Positions 1 to 6,903 of a stretch of DNA of 64,000 bases are shown here, piece after piece. The translations under genes and the position numbers were made by a program. Position 1 is the stretch's first letter. Each line of letters starts with the position of its first letter. Origin of the DNA: Desulfosarcina ovata subsp. ovata (GTDB lineage: Bacteria > Desulfobacterota > Desulfobacteria > Desulfobacterales > Desulfosarcinaceae); assembly GCF_009689005.1 (NCBI RefSeq), contig NZ_AP021879.1, positions 5,489,724-5,553,723 of the forward strand, read 5' to 3'. The notes under the pieces were generated by a model. It saw nothing but the letters and a program-made list of their open reading frames with translations. It ran no database searches and had not been told where the DNA came from.

Positions 1-1007
1 ATGTCATAGGTCTTGGCCGAAGAGAACCCCATGTCACCGGTACACAGGGTGATCACCCGGTAGGGCAGCTCTAGGCGGCGCAGCACGGTTTCGGCACTCT
101 CCAGAAGACTTTCCAACTCGTCATAGGAGGTCTCCGGTCGGGTGAACTTGACCAATTCCACCTTGTTGAACTGGTGCTGACGAATCAGCCCGCGGGTATC
201 CTTTCCGTAGGAGCCGGCTTCGGACCGGAAACAGGGGGTGTACGCCGTGTAGTAGATCGGCAGCTGGGATTCGTCCAGGATCTCTTCCTGGTGGATGTTG
301 GTTACCGGTACCTCGGCGGTGGGGATGAGAAAGTAGTCCAGCCCTTCGAGTTTGAATAGGTCTTCGGCGAATTTGGGCAGTTGGCCCGTGCCGGTCATGG
401 TTTTGCGGTTGACGATAAACGGTGGCAGTACTTCCTTGAAGCCGTGCTCGCCGGTATGCAGATCGAGCATGAAGTTGATCAGCGCCCGCTCCAGCCGTGC
501 CCCCACGCCCAGGTAGAGGGGAAAGCGGGCGCCGGCGATTTTAGCGGCGCGCGCGAAATCGAGGATGCCCAGATTTTCGCCGATGGTCCAGTGGGGCAGC
601 GGTTCAAAGGCCAAGCGGGGCGGCTCGCCCACCCGCTTGACTTCAGGGTTGTCGTTTTCGTCCTTGCCGACGGGTACGCTGGCATGGGGAATATTGGGCA
701 TGGCCATGATCATTTCACCGATGGCCGATTCGCTGTCGCCCAGCTTTTTCTCAAGGCTTTTAATGGCCTGGGAGACGTCGCGCATGTTGGCGATGACGGC
801 ATCGGCGTTCTCACCGCTGCGCTTCATTTGTGCCACCTGGTCGGAAACGGTATTGCGTTGGTGGCGCAGCGCTTCCAGTTCGGAAAGAATGGATTTGCGG
901 CGGATGTCCTGCTTTTGAAATGCCTCCCAGTCAATGGCGGTGCCACGGTTTTGCATGGCCGTTTGGACGAACTCCAAATTTTCTCTGACGAGCTTGATTT
1001 CCAGCAT
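1..1007 (-). CDS. serS: Seryl-tRNA synthetase (partial, N-terminal 335 residues)
   Basis: Charges tRNA-Ser with serine in the cytoplasm. The reading frame runs off the left edge, so only about 335 of the usual ~425 residues are present. The start is MLEIKLVREN, followed by the N-terminal antiparallel coiled-coil arm (about residues 25-110) that grips the tRNA. The class II catalytic core follows, with motif 2 visible as FRSEAGSYGKDTRGLIRQHQ and then FNKVELVKF. The ATG at 1007 is the only sensible start for the conserved N-terminus. It is divergent from the folate gene at 1335, and the 327 bp between them carries a structured element. Family assignment is certain; the C-terminus and motif 3 lie outside the window. 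Confidence 0.96.
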   Translation of the reverse strand, partial: MLEIKLVRENLEFVQTAMQNRGTAIDWEAFQKQDIRRKSILSELEALRHQRNTVSDQVAQMKRSGENADAVIANMRDVSQAIKSLEKKLGDSESAIGEMIMAMPNIPHASVPVGKDENDNPEVKRVGEPPRLAFEPLPHWTIGENLGILDFARAAKIAGARFPLYLGVGARLERALINFMLDLHTGEHGFKEVLPPFIVNRKTMTGTGQLPKFAEDLFKLEGLDYFLIPTAEVPVTNIHQEEILDESQLPIYYTAYTPCFRSEAGSYGKDTRGLIRQHQFNKVELVKFTRPETSYDELESLLESAETVLRRLELPYRVITLCTGDMGFSSAKTYD

Positions 1008-1061
1008 ATCTGTCCTTATATTCCAAAATCGTGTTTATACAGGGCCATACATCGGATTGTA

Positions 1062-1300
1062 GGCAGTGGTGTCTGTTCGTGTCGGGGTGGTGAACGGCTA
1101 TACCGATGAAAGGCGAACACCGAAGCTGAAACAAACCAAATTATTATCCCAAGTGGTCCGATTAGTCAATAATGATTGCCGGTTGAACCGTATCAGCGGG
1201 CCTTCTGAGCATGTCTGCCGCCCGGTGATACGAACGGATGGCCCCTTTGATGCGCGCCAGGTGACATCCGTGGTGTCGTGGGTGTAAACTGGGCTGCCGT
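1062..1300 (+). ncRNA. Candidate structured RNA, possibly 6S-like
   Basis: This 327-bp intergenic region upstream of the folate cyclo-ligase gene contains long-range pairing. Nested outer stems are possible: GGCAG at 1062-1066 with CTGCC at 1294-1298, and GGTGTC at 1068-1073 with GACATC at 1263-1268. A strong inner hairpin pairs GTATCA (1190-1195) with TGATAC (1226-1231), and CGGGC (1197-1201) with GCCCG (1220-1224). Its loop contains GAGCATG, a string also present in the E. coli 6S RNA. In many proteobacteria 6S RNA lies directly upstream of this folate gene (ygfA), which is the main reason for the call. Size and position fit, but no covariance search was possible. It could be another RNA or a long leader. 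Confidence 0.35.
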
Positions 1301-1334
1301 GGCCGGTGGAAACAATTGTAAGATGGAGATGGCA

Positions 1335-1922
1335 ATGGATGAAGTCCGGGAAAAAAAGCAGGAAATCAGAAGTGAAATATCGTCGTTCTTCAAATCGCTG
1401 GACAGCGATGTGCTCGCCGCAAATACCCACATCATTGAAAATCGGTTGTTCGAGTTTGCCAATTTTCTCGAATCCAAGATTGTCATGCTTTATGTAAACG
1501 CTGAAAACGAAGTGGCCACGGATAACATCATCAAGCGGGCCTATGAATACAGTAAAATCGTCGTTCTGCCGGCTTTTGATGCCGCCAAAGCGACGATGAA
1601 GCTGATGAAGGTAGACAATCCGGACAAAGACCTGATCGCCGGATCGCGGGGCTTTCTCGAACCGAATCCGGCCAAATGCAAGCCGGTTCCGGTTGACTGC
1701 ATCGATATCGCCATTGTTCCCGGTGTCGCCATGGATGAGAAAGGGGGGCGTGTCGGTTCCGGTGACGGTTACTACGACCGGATCATCCCTGACCTGCCCA
1801 TGACCACCCGCAAGGTTGGGCTGGTTTTCGAAGGACAATTGATCCCCCAGGTGCCCATGGAATCCCACGACAAGCATGTGGATATTATTATCACCGAAAA
1901 ACGGGTGATCTATAAGATATGA
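1335..1922 (+). CDS. 5-formyltetrahydrofolate cyclo-ligase
   Basis: Converts 5-formyl-THF to 5,10-methenyl-THF using ATP, returning stored folate to one-carbon metabolism (YgfA/MTHFS family). At 195 residues it has normal length. The family signature is near the C-terminus: IAIVPGVAMD followed by GGRVGSGDGYYDR, which forms the ATP/substrate site. The N-terminal REKKQEIRSEI region is the expected charged helix. ATG 1335 was chosen because GGAG at 1325-1328 sits six bases upstream; in-frame ATGs at 1323 and 1329 are alternatives. The gene is followed by a strong terminator and preceded by the candidate 6S-like RNA. Confidence 0.93.
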   Translation: MDEVREKKQEIRSEISSFFKSLDSDVLAANTHIIENRLFEFANFLESKIVMLYVNAENEVATDNIIKRAYEYSKIVVLPAFDAAKATMKLMKVDNPDKDLIAGSRGFLEPNPAKCKPVPVDCIDIAIVPGVAMDEKGGRVGSGDGYYDRIIPDLPMTTRKVGLVFEGQLIPQVPMESHDKHVDIIITEKRVIYKI

Positions 1923-1949
1923 GCCACCGCTTCACTCGCAGACAACCGG

Positions 1950-1980
1950 AAACGCCTCCCTTGGGGAGGCGTTTTTGTTT
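1950..1980 (+). terminator. Rho-independent terminator of the folate cyclo-ligase gene
   Basis: An 11-bp stem, AAACGCCTCCC pairing with GGGAGGCGTTT, has a tiny loop and is followed by a T-rich tail (GTTTTTGTTT). It begins 28 bp after the stop codon. Confidence 0.9.
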
Positions 1981-2033
1981 GTTATGGTAGTGTTTTTATT
2001 AAGTGATAAATATGTCCATTCATACCGATTTCC

Positions 2034-2094
2034 GTAGAGCTGGCCATGCCTGCGACCAGATTCCACTAATCCGGGTTCCAAATGCGGTTACCCT
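2034..2094 (+). repeat. Partial copy of a REPIN-like dispersed repeat
   Basis: The string GAGCTGGCCATGCCTGCGAC is followed about 30 bp later by CCAAATGCGGTTACCCT. Both strings recur in the same order and spacing at 33841-33898, where the element is more complete. Here the left half is missing or has diverged. It lies in the gap between the terminator at 1980 and pcm; nothing else is seen there. Confidence 0.7.
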
Positions 2095-2163
2095 CTGCCG
2101 TGCTCGCTAACCGCTTGACCTAACACGAATTCATTGGTAAACACAGGCAGGGGGAAGACGCCG

Positions 2164-2808
2164 ATGAAATACCAGCGCTTGAGAAATGAGATGGTTACCA
2201 AACAGATTATCGCCCGTGGGATCAATGACCCGCGTGTGCTGTCGGCCATGCGCGGCGTTCCCCGTCATCTGTTTGTCAGTGAGGCCATGATGGATCAGGC
2301 GTATGGTGATTTTCCGCTGCCCATCGGCGAACAGCAGACCATTTCCCAACCCTTCATCGTTGCCGAAATGACCCAGGCGCTGCAATTGACCCCCGAGGAC
2401 CGTGTTCTCGAGATCGGCACCGGCTCCGGATACCAGGCCGCCATTCTGGCCCAGATTGCCTTTCGCGTGTATACTGTGGAGCGCATCTACCCTTTGTACA
2501 CCCGCACCCGCAAGCTTTTCGATCGGTTGCGCTACCACAATATCGTTACCCGGTATTCGGACGGCACCACCGGCTGGCGGGAGCACAGTCCCTTTGATGC
2601 CATCATCGTCACCGCCGGGGCGCCGGAGATTCCCGCCGTGCTGGTCAATCAGCTTGCCGTTGGCGGGCGGATGGTGATCCCGGTGGGTGATCGTCACAGC
2701 CAGGATCTGATCAAACTGGTCCGCGACGAGCAGGGCATTCATCAGTCCAACCTGGGGGGCTGTCGTTTTGTCAAACTCATCGGCGAGCACGGCTGGAGAG
2801 AAAACTGA
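2164..2808 (+). CDS. pcm: Protein-L-isoaspartate O-methyltransferase
   Basis: Uses S-adenosylmethionine to methylate L-isoaspartyl residues in aged proteins so that they can be repaired. It has 214 residues, the normal length. The SAM-binding motif I is VLEIGTGSGYQAAILA at about residues 90-105. The family-specific QPFIVAEM and DGTTGWREHSPFDAIIVTA segments follow. ATG 2164 is preferred to the upstream TTG at 2134 because GGGGGAAG at 2150-2157 is correctly spaced and the protein then begins MKYQRLRNEM, as in homologues. The stop codon abuts the next gene's ATG, so the two are very likely cotranscribed. Confidence 0.95.
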   Translation: MKYQRLRNEMVTKQIIARGINDPRVLSAMRGVPRHLFVSEAMMDQAYGDFPLPIGEQQTISQPFIVAEMTQALQLTPEDRVLEIGTGSGYQAAILAQIAFRVYTVERIYPLYTRTRKLFDRLRYHNIVTRYSDGTTGWREHSPFDAIIVTAGAPEIPAVLVNQLAVGGRMVIPVGDRHSQDLIKLVRDEQGIHQSNLGGCRFVKLIGEHGWREN

Positions 2809-3390
2809 ATGGTCCGACGTCTCTATGACTGGGTGCTTCACTGGGCATCCACCCCTTACGGCTCCTGGGCCATTTTTGGGCTTGCCTTTGCCGAGTCCTC
2901 ATTTTTTCCCATTCCCCCTGATGTGCTGCTGATCGCCATGTGCGTGGCCCGACCGGAGCGATCGTTCCGGTACGCGTTGGTCTGCGCGCTGGGTTCCATC
3001 CTGGGCGGCTGCCTGGGGTACCTGATCGGCTGGCAGTTCATGGCTTCGGTGGGTGCCCGCATCGTCGATTTTTACGGCCTGACCGACAAAGTGGCCTATA
3101 TCGGCGATCTGTACAACACCTATGACGCCTGGGCCGTGGGGATCGCCGGATTCACCCCGATCCCCTACAAGGTGTTCACCATCGCTGCCGGCATGTTCAA
3201 AATCAACTTTACGGTCTTTATCCTGGCCTCCATGGCCTCCCGGTCGGCCCGATTTTTTCTGGTCGGCGGGCTGATCTACGTCTTCGGTCCGCGCATCCAG
3301 CGATTCATCGACCGCTATTTCGATCTTCTGGCGGTTACCTTTACGGTCCTTCTGGTGGGCAGTTTCGTGGTGCTTAAATACCTGTTCTAA
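2809..3390 (+). CDS. DedA/YqaA-family membrane protein (VTT domain)
   Basis: A 193-residue inner-membrane protein of the YqaA branch of the DedA/SNARE-associated family. These are thought to act in membrane lipid handling and envelope homeostasis. The reading shows an amphipathic N-terminus, then the diagnostic AESSFFPIPPDVLLIAM re-entrant segment and a G-rich stretch (GSILGGCLGYLIG). A second proline-rich re-entrant segment (GFTPIPYKVFTIAAG) follows, and the last hydrophobic helix ends at the C-terminus. It starts on the base after the pcm stop codon, indicating translational coupling. The same pcm-YqaA pairing is common in deltaproteobacteria, but the function of the pair is unknown. Confidence 0.88.
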   Translation: MVRRLYDWVLHWASTPYGSWAIFGLAFAESSFFPIPPDVLLIAMCVARPERSFRYALVCALGSILGGCLGYLIGWQFMASVGARIVDFYGLTDKVAYIGDLYNTYDAWAVGIAGFTPIPYKVFTIAAGMFKINFTVFILASMASRSARFFLVGGLIYVFGPRIQRFIDRYFDLLAVTFTVLLVGSFVVLKYLF

Positions 3391-3403
3391 GGGCCGCGCA
3401 AAA

Positions 3404-3562
3404 AAAAATCCGGTTGTCACCATCCTGGGGGTCCGGCAGTGGGGAAAGACAACCCTCGCTCGAGTGTTGCGGCCAAAATGGCGTTATTTCGACCTGGAGC
3501 GTGGCATCGATTATGATTCTATAACCCGTGATTTCGAGTTTTTTATCAAAGAACATCCGCAT
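3404..3562 (+). pseudogene. Remnant of an AAA_14/DUF4143-type ATPase
   Basis: In the frame of codons beginning at 3410 the DNA encodes VVTILGVRQWGKTTLARVL and then KWRYFDLERGIDYDSITRD plus FEFFIKEHP. This matches the N-terminal P-loop region of the large family of AAA_14/DUF4143 ATPases (G-x4-GKTT, then the WRYFDLE strand). There is no start codon, because the frame runs back into the DedA gene. The fragment stops exactly where a repeat element begins at 3563. It is therefore a 5'- and 3'-truncated relic of a roughly 400-residue gene. Confidence 0.75.
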
Positions 3563-3671
3563 AAGGCGCCGCCACCGGTGCATATCGAGAATATGTGCCT
3601 GTGGCGGTAACGTGGTAGACGGGCACAAAGACAAGCAGGATGGTGGAATTGTTTCTTTCCGCCAGCTTTAG
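3563..3671 (-). mobile_element. Truncated copy of the 157-159 bp palindromic element
   Basis: Read on the minus strand from 3671, the DNA matches the complete element at 32334-32492 through the terminal repeat, the shared GCTTGTCTTTGTGCCCGTCTAC block and the central palindrome around CATATTCTCGATATG. Homology stops abruptly at 3563 next to the ATPase relic, so about 50 bp including the second terminal repeat are missing. The intact end is flanked by TTA, as in complete copies. The end abuts the start of the hydrolase gene, so it may supply or alter that gene's promoter. Confidence 0.8.
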
Positions 3672-3679
3672 TGGGTAAA

Positions 3680-4528
3680 ATGCTTCTGGGAATCGTGAAA
3701 GTTCTGTTGGTTCTGTTGGTTCTGTTCGTTGGTGCCAGTCTGCTGCTTTATCTGTTCCAGATCAGGATGATTTTCTTTCCTCAGCCTACCGCTCCGGCAA
3801 ACCTGTCCCGCTATTCCGATCGGGAGATCCAAATGCGGCACGGCGACGTCACCCTCACCGGCTGGTTTTTCAACAACAAGATCGATTCGAGCGATCCCCT
3901 GATCGTCTATTACGGGGGAAACGCCGAGGATGTTTCGCTGAACTTTTCCGATTTGGGCCGGTTCAATGCCGACTCTTTTTTATTCATGAACTACCGGGGT
4001 TATGGGGGCAGCGAAGGCCGGCCGTCGGAGACGGCTCTGGTGAGCGACGCCTTGTTCGTATTCGACCGGCTGATTGAGCGGTACGGTGTCGATCCGGCCC
4101 ATATCGTGCTCATGGGACGCAGTTTGGGATCGGGGGTGGCCGTGCAGGTGGCGGCCAGACGGTCCGTGGCCGGGGTAATTCTGGTGACCCCCTTCGATTC
4201 CCTGGTCCATGTGGCCCAGGCGCACTATCCGGGAATTCCCGTGGGATGGCTGCTCAGACACCGCTTCGATTCGGTCTCGCTGGCTCCCCGGATTCGTACG
4301 CCGGCGCTTATCCTTGGTGCCGCCAGCGACCGGGTCGTGCCGGTGCATCTGGCGGCGAACCTGGCGCGGCAGTGGGGCGGCCCGGTAACGGCGATCACCA
4401 TCAACGGCACCGGTCACAACACCATCGAAACGGCCGGTCGCTACTGGGAGGCGATCAATGCCTTTCTTGCATCCGGGCGCGGCGACGGATTGCCGGCGAG
4501 CGATCGCTCTGCACCAGGAGACAATTGA
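3680..4528 (+). CDS. Membrane-anchored alpha/beta hydrolase (Bem46/YfhR-like)
   Basis: A 282-residue hydrolase with one N-terminal membrane anchor (IVKVLLVLLVLFVGASLLLY) and a catalytic domain probably facing the periplasm. The nucleophile elbow is GRSLGSG. The acid is probably the Asp of GAASDRVVP and the base the His of GTGHNT. The oxyanion-side segment NYRGYGGSEG is typical of the serine aminopeptidase S33/Bem46 group. The substrate is unknown. The ATG at 3680 and an in-frame GTG at 3671 are both possible; neither has a strong ribosome-binding site. A truncated mobile element ends directly upstream. Confidence 0.85.
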   Translation: MLLGIVKVLLVLLVLFVGASLLLYLFQIRMIFFPQPTAPANLSRYSDREIQMRHGDVTLTGWFFNNKIDSSDPLIVYYGGNAEDVSLNFSDLGRFNADSFLFMNYRGYGGSEGRPSETALVSDALFVFDRLIERYGVDPAHIVLMGRSLGSGVAVQVAARRSVAGVILVTPFDSLVHVAQAHYPGIPVGWLLRHRFDSVSLAPRIRTPALILGAASDRVVPVHLAANLARQWGGPVTAITINGTGHNTIETAGRYWEAINAFLASGRGDGLPASDRSAPGDN

Positions 4529-4620
4529 CGGCAAGTCCGATCGGGTGTATAGCAATTCTTTACGCATAAGACCAACCGGTTTTATTTTTTTTACCCTCAA
4601 CGCGTTGACCGGAGGTTTCC

Positions 4621-6549
4621 ATGACCATCCTTAAACACCTTTTTTCCCCCATCGACATTGGGCGGATGAAGGCCAAGAACCGATTGCTCATGTCGGCCAT
4701 GAGCATCAACTTCGGCGTGGACGAGAACAATTACGTGACCGACCAGCTGACCGAATATCTGGCGGCCCGGGCCAGGGGCGGTGCCGGAATGATTCTGGTG
4801 GGTGGTGCCGGGGTCCATCCCACCGGCCTGGAACTGCCCGGCCTGCCGGCCCTGTGGGAGGACGGGTGCATTCCGGCCATGCAAAAAATGGTAAAACGGG
4901 TCAAAACTTTCGACGCCTGCTTCGGGGTTCAGCTGATGCATGGCGGTCGACAGTCCTACCATGACCAAAAAGTGGCGCCTTCGCCCATCCCGGCTCTGGC
5001 GGTGGTTAAGGGCGTTCCCAAGGAACTGACCGTGGAGGAAATCGCTGAATTGGTAGCCGCCTTTGGCGATGCGGCCCGGCGCTGCCGGGAGGCTGGCTTC
5101 GATTTTATCGAGGTGCATGCCGCTCACGGTTACCTGATCAACCAGTTTCTGGCGCTCAATTCCAACCAGCGCACGGATCGATATGGCGGCAGCTTCGAGA
5201 ACCGCATCCGATTTTTCCTGGACGTCCTGACCGATATCAAGGCCAAGGCCGGCGCGGATTTCCCAGTGGGACTGCGCATCAATGGTGAGGATTACGCAGA
5301 TGGGGGATGGACCCTGGCGGATGCCTTGCGCCTGGCGCCGATTCTCGAGCGAAACGGTGCCGATTACCTGCATGTTTCGGCCGGCATATACGGCTCCCGG
5401 CAGTTGACGATTCCCTCCATGTATGTGCCCCATGGCTGTTTCATCCACCTGGCCGAGGCGGTCAAACAGGTGGTCGATATTCCCGTGGTGGGCGTCGGCC
5501 GGATCAAGAGCCCGGAGATGGCCGATCGTTTTTTGAAAGACGGCCGGGCGGATATCGTGGCCATGGGCCGCAGCCTGATTGCCGATCCCATGCTGCCGGA
5601 AAAGGCCCGCGCCGGCGATTTGAAAGCTATCCGGCCGTGTATCGGTTGTTGCCTGGGATGTATCCACGCGGTTCTGGCCCTTGAGCCGGGGGGATGCGTG
5701 GTCAATCCGGATGTGGGACGCGAATACCTGATGGACAAGGATACCCGCGCAGCGGTTGCCAGGCGGGTACTGGTGGTGGGGGCCGGGCCGGCGGGGCTGG
5801 CGGCGGCGCGCTTGGCTGCCATGCGCGGCCACCGGGTGACCGTGATCGAGGAGAAGGGCTACGTCGGTGGCCTGCTTCGCCTGGCCGCGCGTGTGCCCGG
5901 GCGAGGTGAGATTCTGGACATCATCGATTTTCTCAATTGCGAGATCGAGCGCCTGGGGGTGGCCCTGCGGCTCAACACCCCCCTGGACAACACCCTCCTC
6001 GATGAACTGGCCCCCGAGGCCGTGATTTTGGCTTCGGGCAGCCTTCCGGACATGCCCATCATCAAGGGGCTGTTTACTACGGCCATGGATCTGTGCACGG
6101 TCACTGAAGTGCTGGACGGAAAGATCACCGGTGACCGGGTCATTATCCTCGGCGGCGGACAGGCCGGTCTGGTGACGGCGGATTTTCTGGCCGAGAAGGG
6201 GCGCGAGGTGGCCGTGCTGAATCGCAAACGCCACTTTGCCGAGGAGATGTCCAGCAACGACCGCTTCTATTTACGCGAACGCCTCAAGGGTGACCGGGTG
6301 CACCTGTACAAGCAAGTGGCCGTTAAAGCCTTCCTTGATGACGGGGTGGGGTTCACCACTGACGGCCGTCCGGTGACGCTGGAAGGCTTCGATACGGTGG
6401 TGGTGGCCGAGGCCATGGCGCCGGTGCGTGATGCCAGACAGATGCTGGACGGCCGTGATCTGGATATACACGTCATCGGTGACGCCAAGGAACCGCGCAA
6501 CTTGATGCTGGCCCAGAGCGAGGCCGAGGAAATCGCCCGGGCGCTGTGA
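4621..6549 (+). CDS. FadH-like NADH:flavin oxidoreductase (2,4-dienoyl-CoA reductase family)
   Basis: A 642-residue Fe-S flavoenzyme of the old-yellow-enzyme/2,4-dienoyl-CoA reductase family. Residues 1-330 form the FMN-binding TIM barrel, with HAAHGYLINQFL and RTDRYGGSFENR as the family signature. Cys340, 343, 347 and 359 have the CX2CX3CX11C spacing of the [4Fe-4S] cluster in E. coli FadH. Residues 383-640 are the FAD/NAD(P)H half, with GAGPAG at 387-392 and a second GGGQAG motif. The enzyme likely reduces enoyl or dienoyl substrates, or acts as a related bile-acid- or trimethylamine-type oxidoreductase; the substrate cannot be read from sequence. GGAGG at 4611-4615 sets the ATG. The gene stands alone. 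Confidence 0.88.
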   Translation: MTILKHLFSPIDIGRMKAKNRLLMSAMSINFGVDENNYVTDQLTEYLAARARGGAGMILVGGAGVHPTGLELPGLPALWEDGCIPAMQKMVKRVKTFDACFGVQLMHGGRQSYHDQKVAPSPIPALAVVKGVPKELTVEEIAELVAAFGDAARRCREAGFDFIEVHAAHGYLINQFLALNSNQRTDRYGGSFENRIRFFLDVLTDIKAKAGADFPVGLRINGEDYADGGWTLADALRLAPILERNGADYLHVSAGIYGSRQLTIPSMYVPHGCFIHLAEAVKQVVDIPVVGVGRIKSPEMADRFLKDGRADIVAMGRSLIADPMLPEKARAGDLKAIRPCIGCCLGCIHAVLALEPGGCVVNPDVGREYLMDKDTRAAVARRVLVVGAGPAGLAAARLAAMRGHRVTVIEEKGYVGGLLRLAARVPGRGEILDIIDFLNCEIERLGVALRLNTPLDNTLLDELAPEAVILASGSLPDMPIIKGLFTTAMDLCTVTEVLDGKITGDRVIILGGGQAGLVTADFLAEKGREVAVLNRKRHFAEEMSSNDRFYLRERLKGDRVHLYKQVAVKAFLDDGVGFTTDGRPVTLEGFDTVVVAEAMAPVRDARQMLDGRDLDIHVIGDAKEPRNLMLAQSEAEEIARAL

Positions 6550-6550
6550 T

Positions 6551-6614
6551 TTGAGGCGATTTCTGTCAAAGAATATCCCATCTTGCTTGTCTTTTTTTCC
6601 GTTTTCTGCGTTGG
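6551..6614 (+). mobile_element. Half copy of the 157-159 bp palindromic element
   Basis: The DNA after the FadH-like gene begins GAGGCGATTTCTGTCAAAGA and continues with GCTTGTCTTT and a TCTGCGTTGG string. This matches one arm of the complete element at 58807-58963 (read on the minus strand). The second arm is absent; a CGCTCCCACGC palindrome follows immediately. Confidence 0.7.
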
Positions 6615-6617
6615 TCT

Positions 6618-6642
6618 CGCTCCCACGCTCCGCGTGGGAGCG
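6618..6642. repeat. CGYTCCCACGC palindromic repeat
   Basis: A 25-bp palindrome, CGCTCCCACG followed by CTCCG and CGTGGGAGCG. It belongs to a widespread bacterial intergenic repeat type and recurs at 17476, 17514 and 22553. As a hairpin it could also help end transcription from the FadH-like gene. Between here and 6904 only a 20-bp match to the transposase relic at 63.2 kb (6670-6689) was noticed. Confidence 0.85.
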
Positions 6643-6903
6643 CCGTAATCGTCCTTACTGGATCAATTAATTTCATCCCCGATCCTAAGCGGATCGACTC
6701 GCCGTTTTGCCTCCCCCAATCGGGTCAGGCTTAAAAAAGCTTGAACCCACCCGAATTCATCGAATATCCTTTTTGTATCCGTTGAATGCCGTTTAGCGGT
6801 GAGGTGCAATTTTTATCGTCCGTTTTCCAGTTCAAGGGCGGAAAGGATCAAACATGATCAGGAGATCCGTTTTATGTATAGCGGCGTATTGGGGAGCAGC
6901 AAA

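Noticed and set aside
1098..1877. 259-codon antisense frame across the folate gene and its upstream region
   Set aside because: It spans the conserved cyclo-ligase gene and a structured intergenic region and matches nothing.
4597..6234. 545-codon open frame antisense to the FadH-like gene
   Set aside because: It overlaps a gene with intact FMN, Fe-S and FAD motifs and resembles no family.
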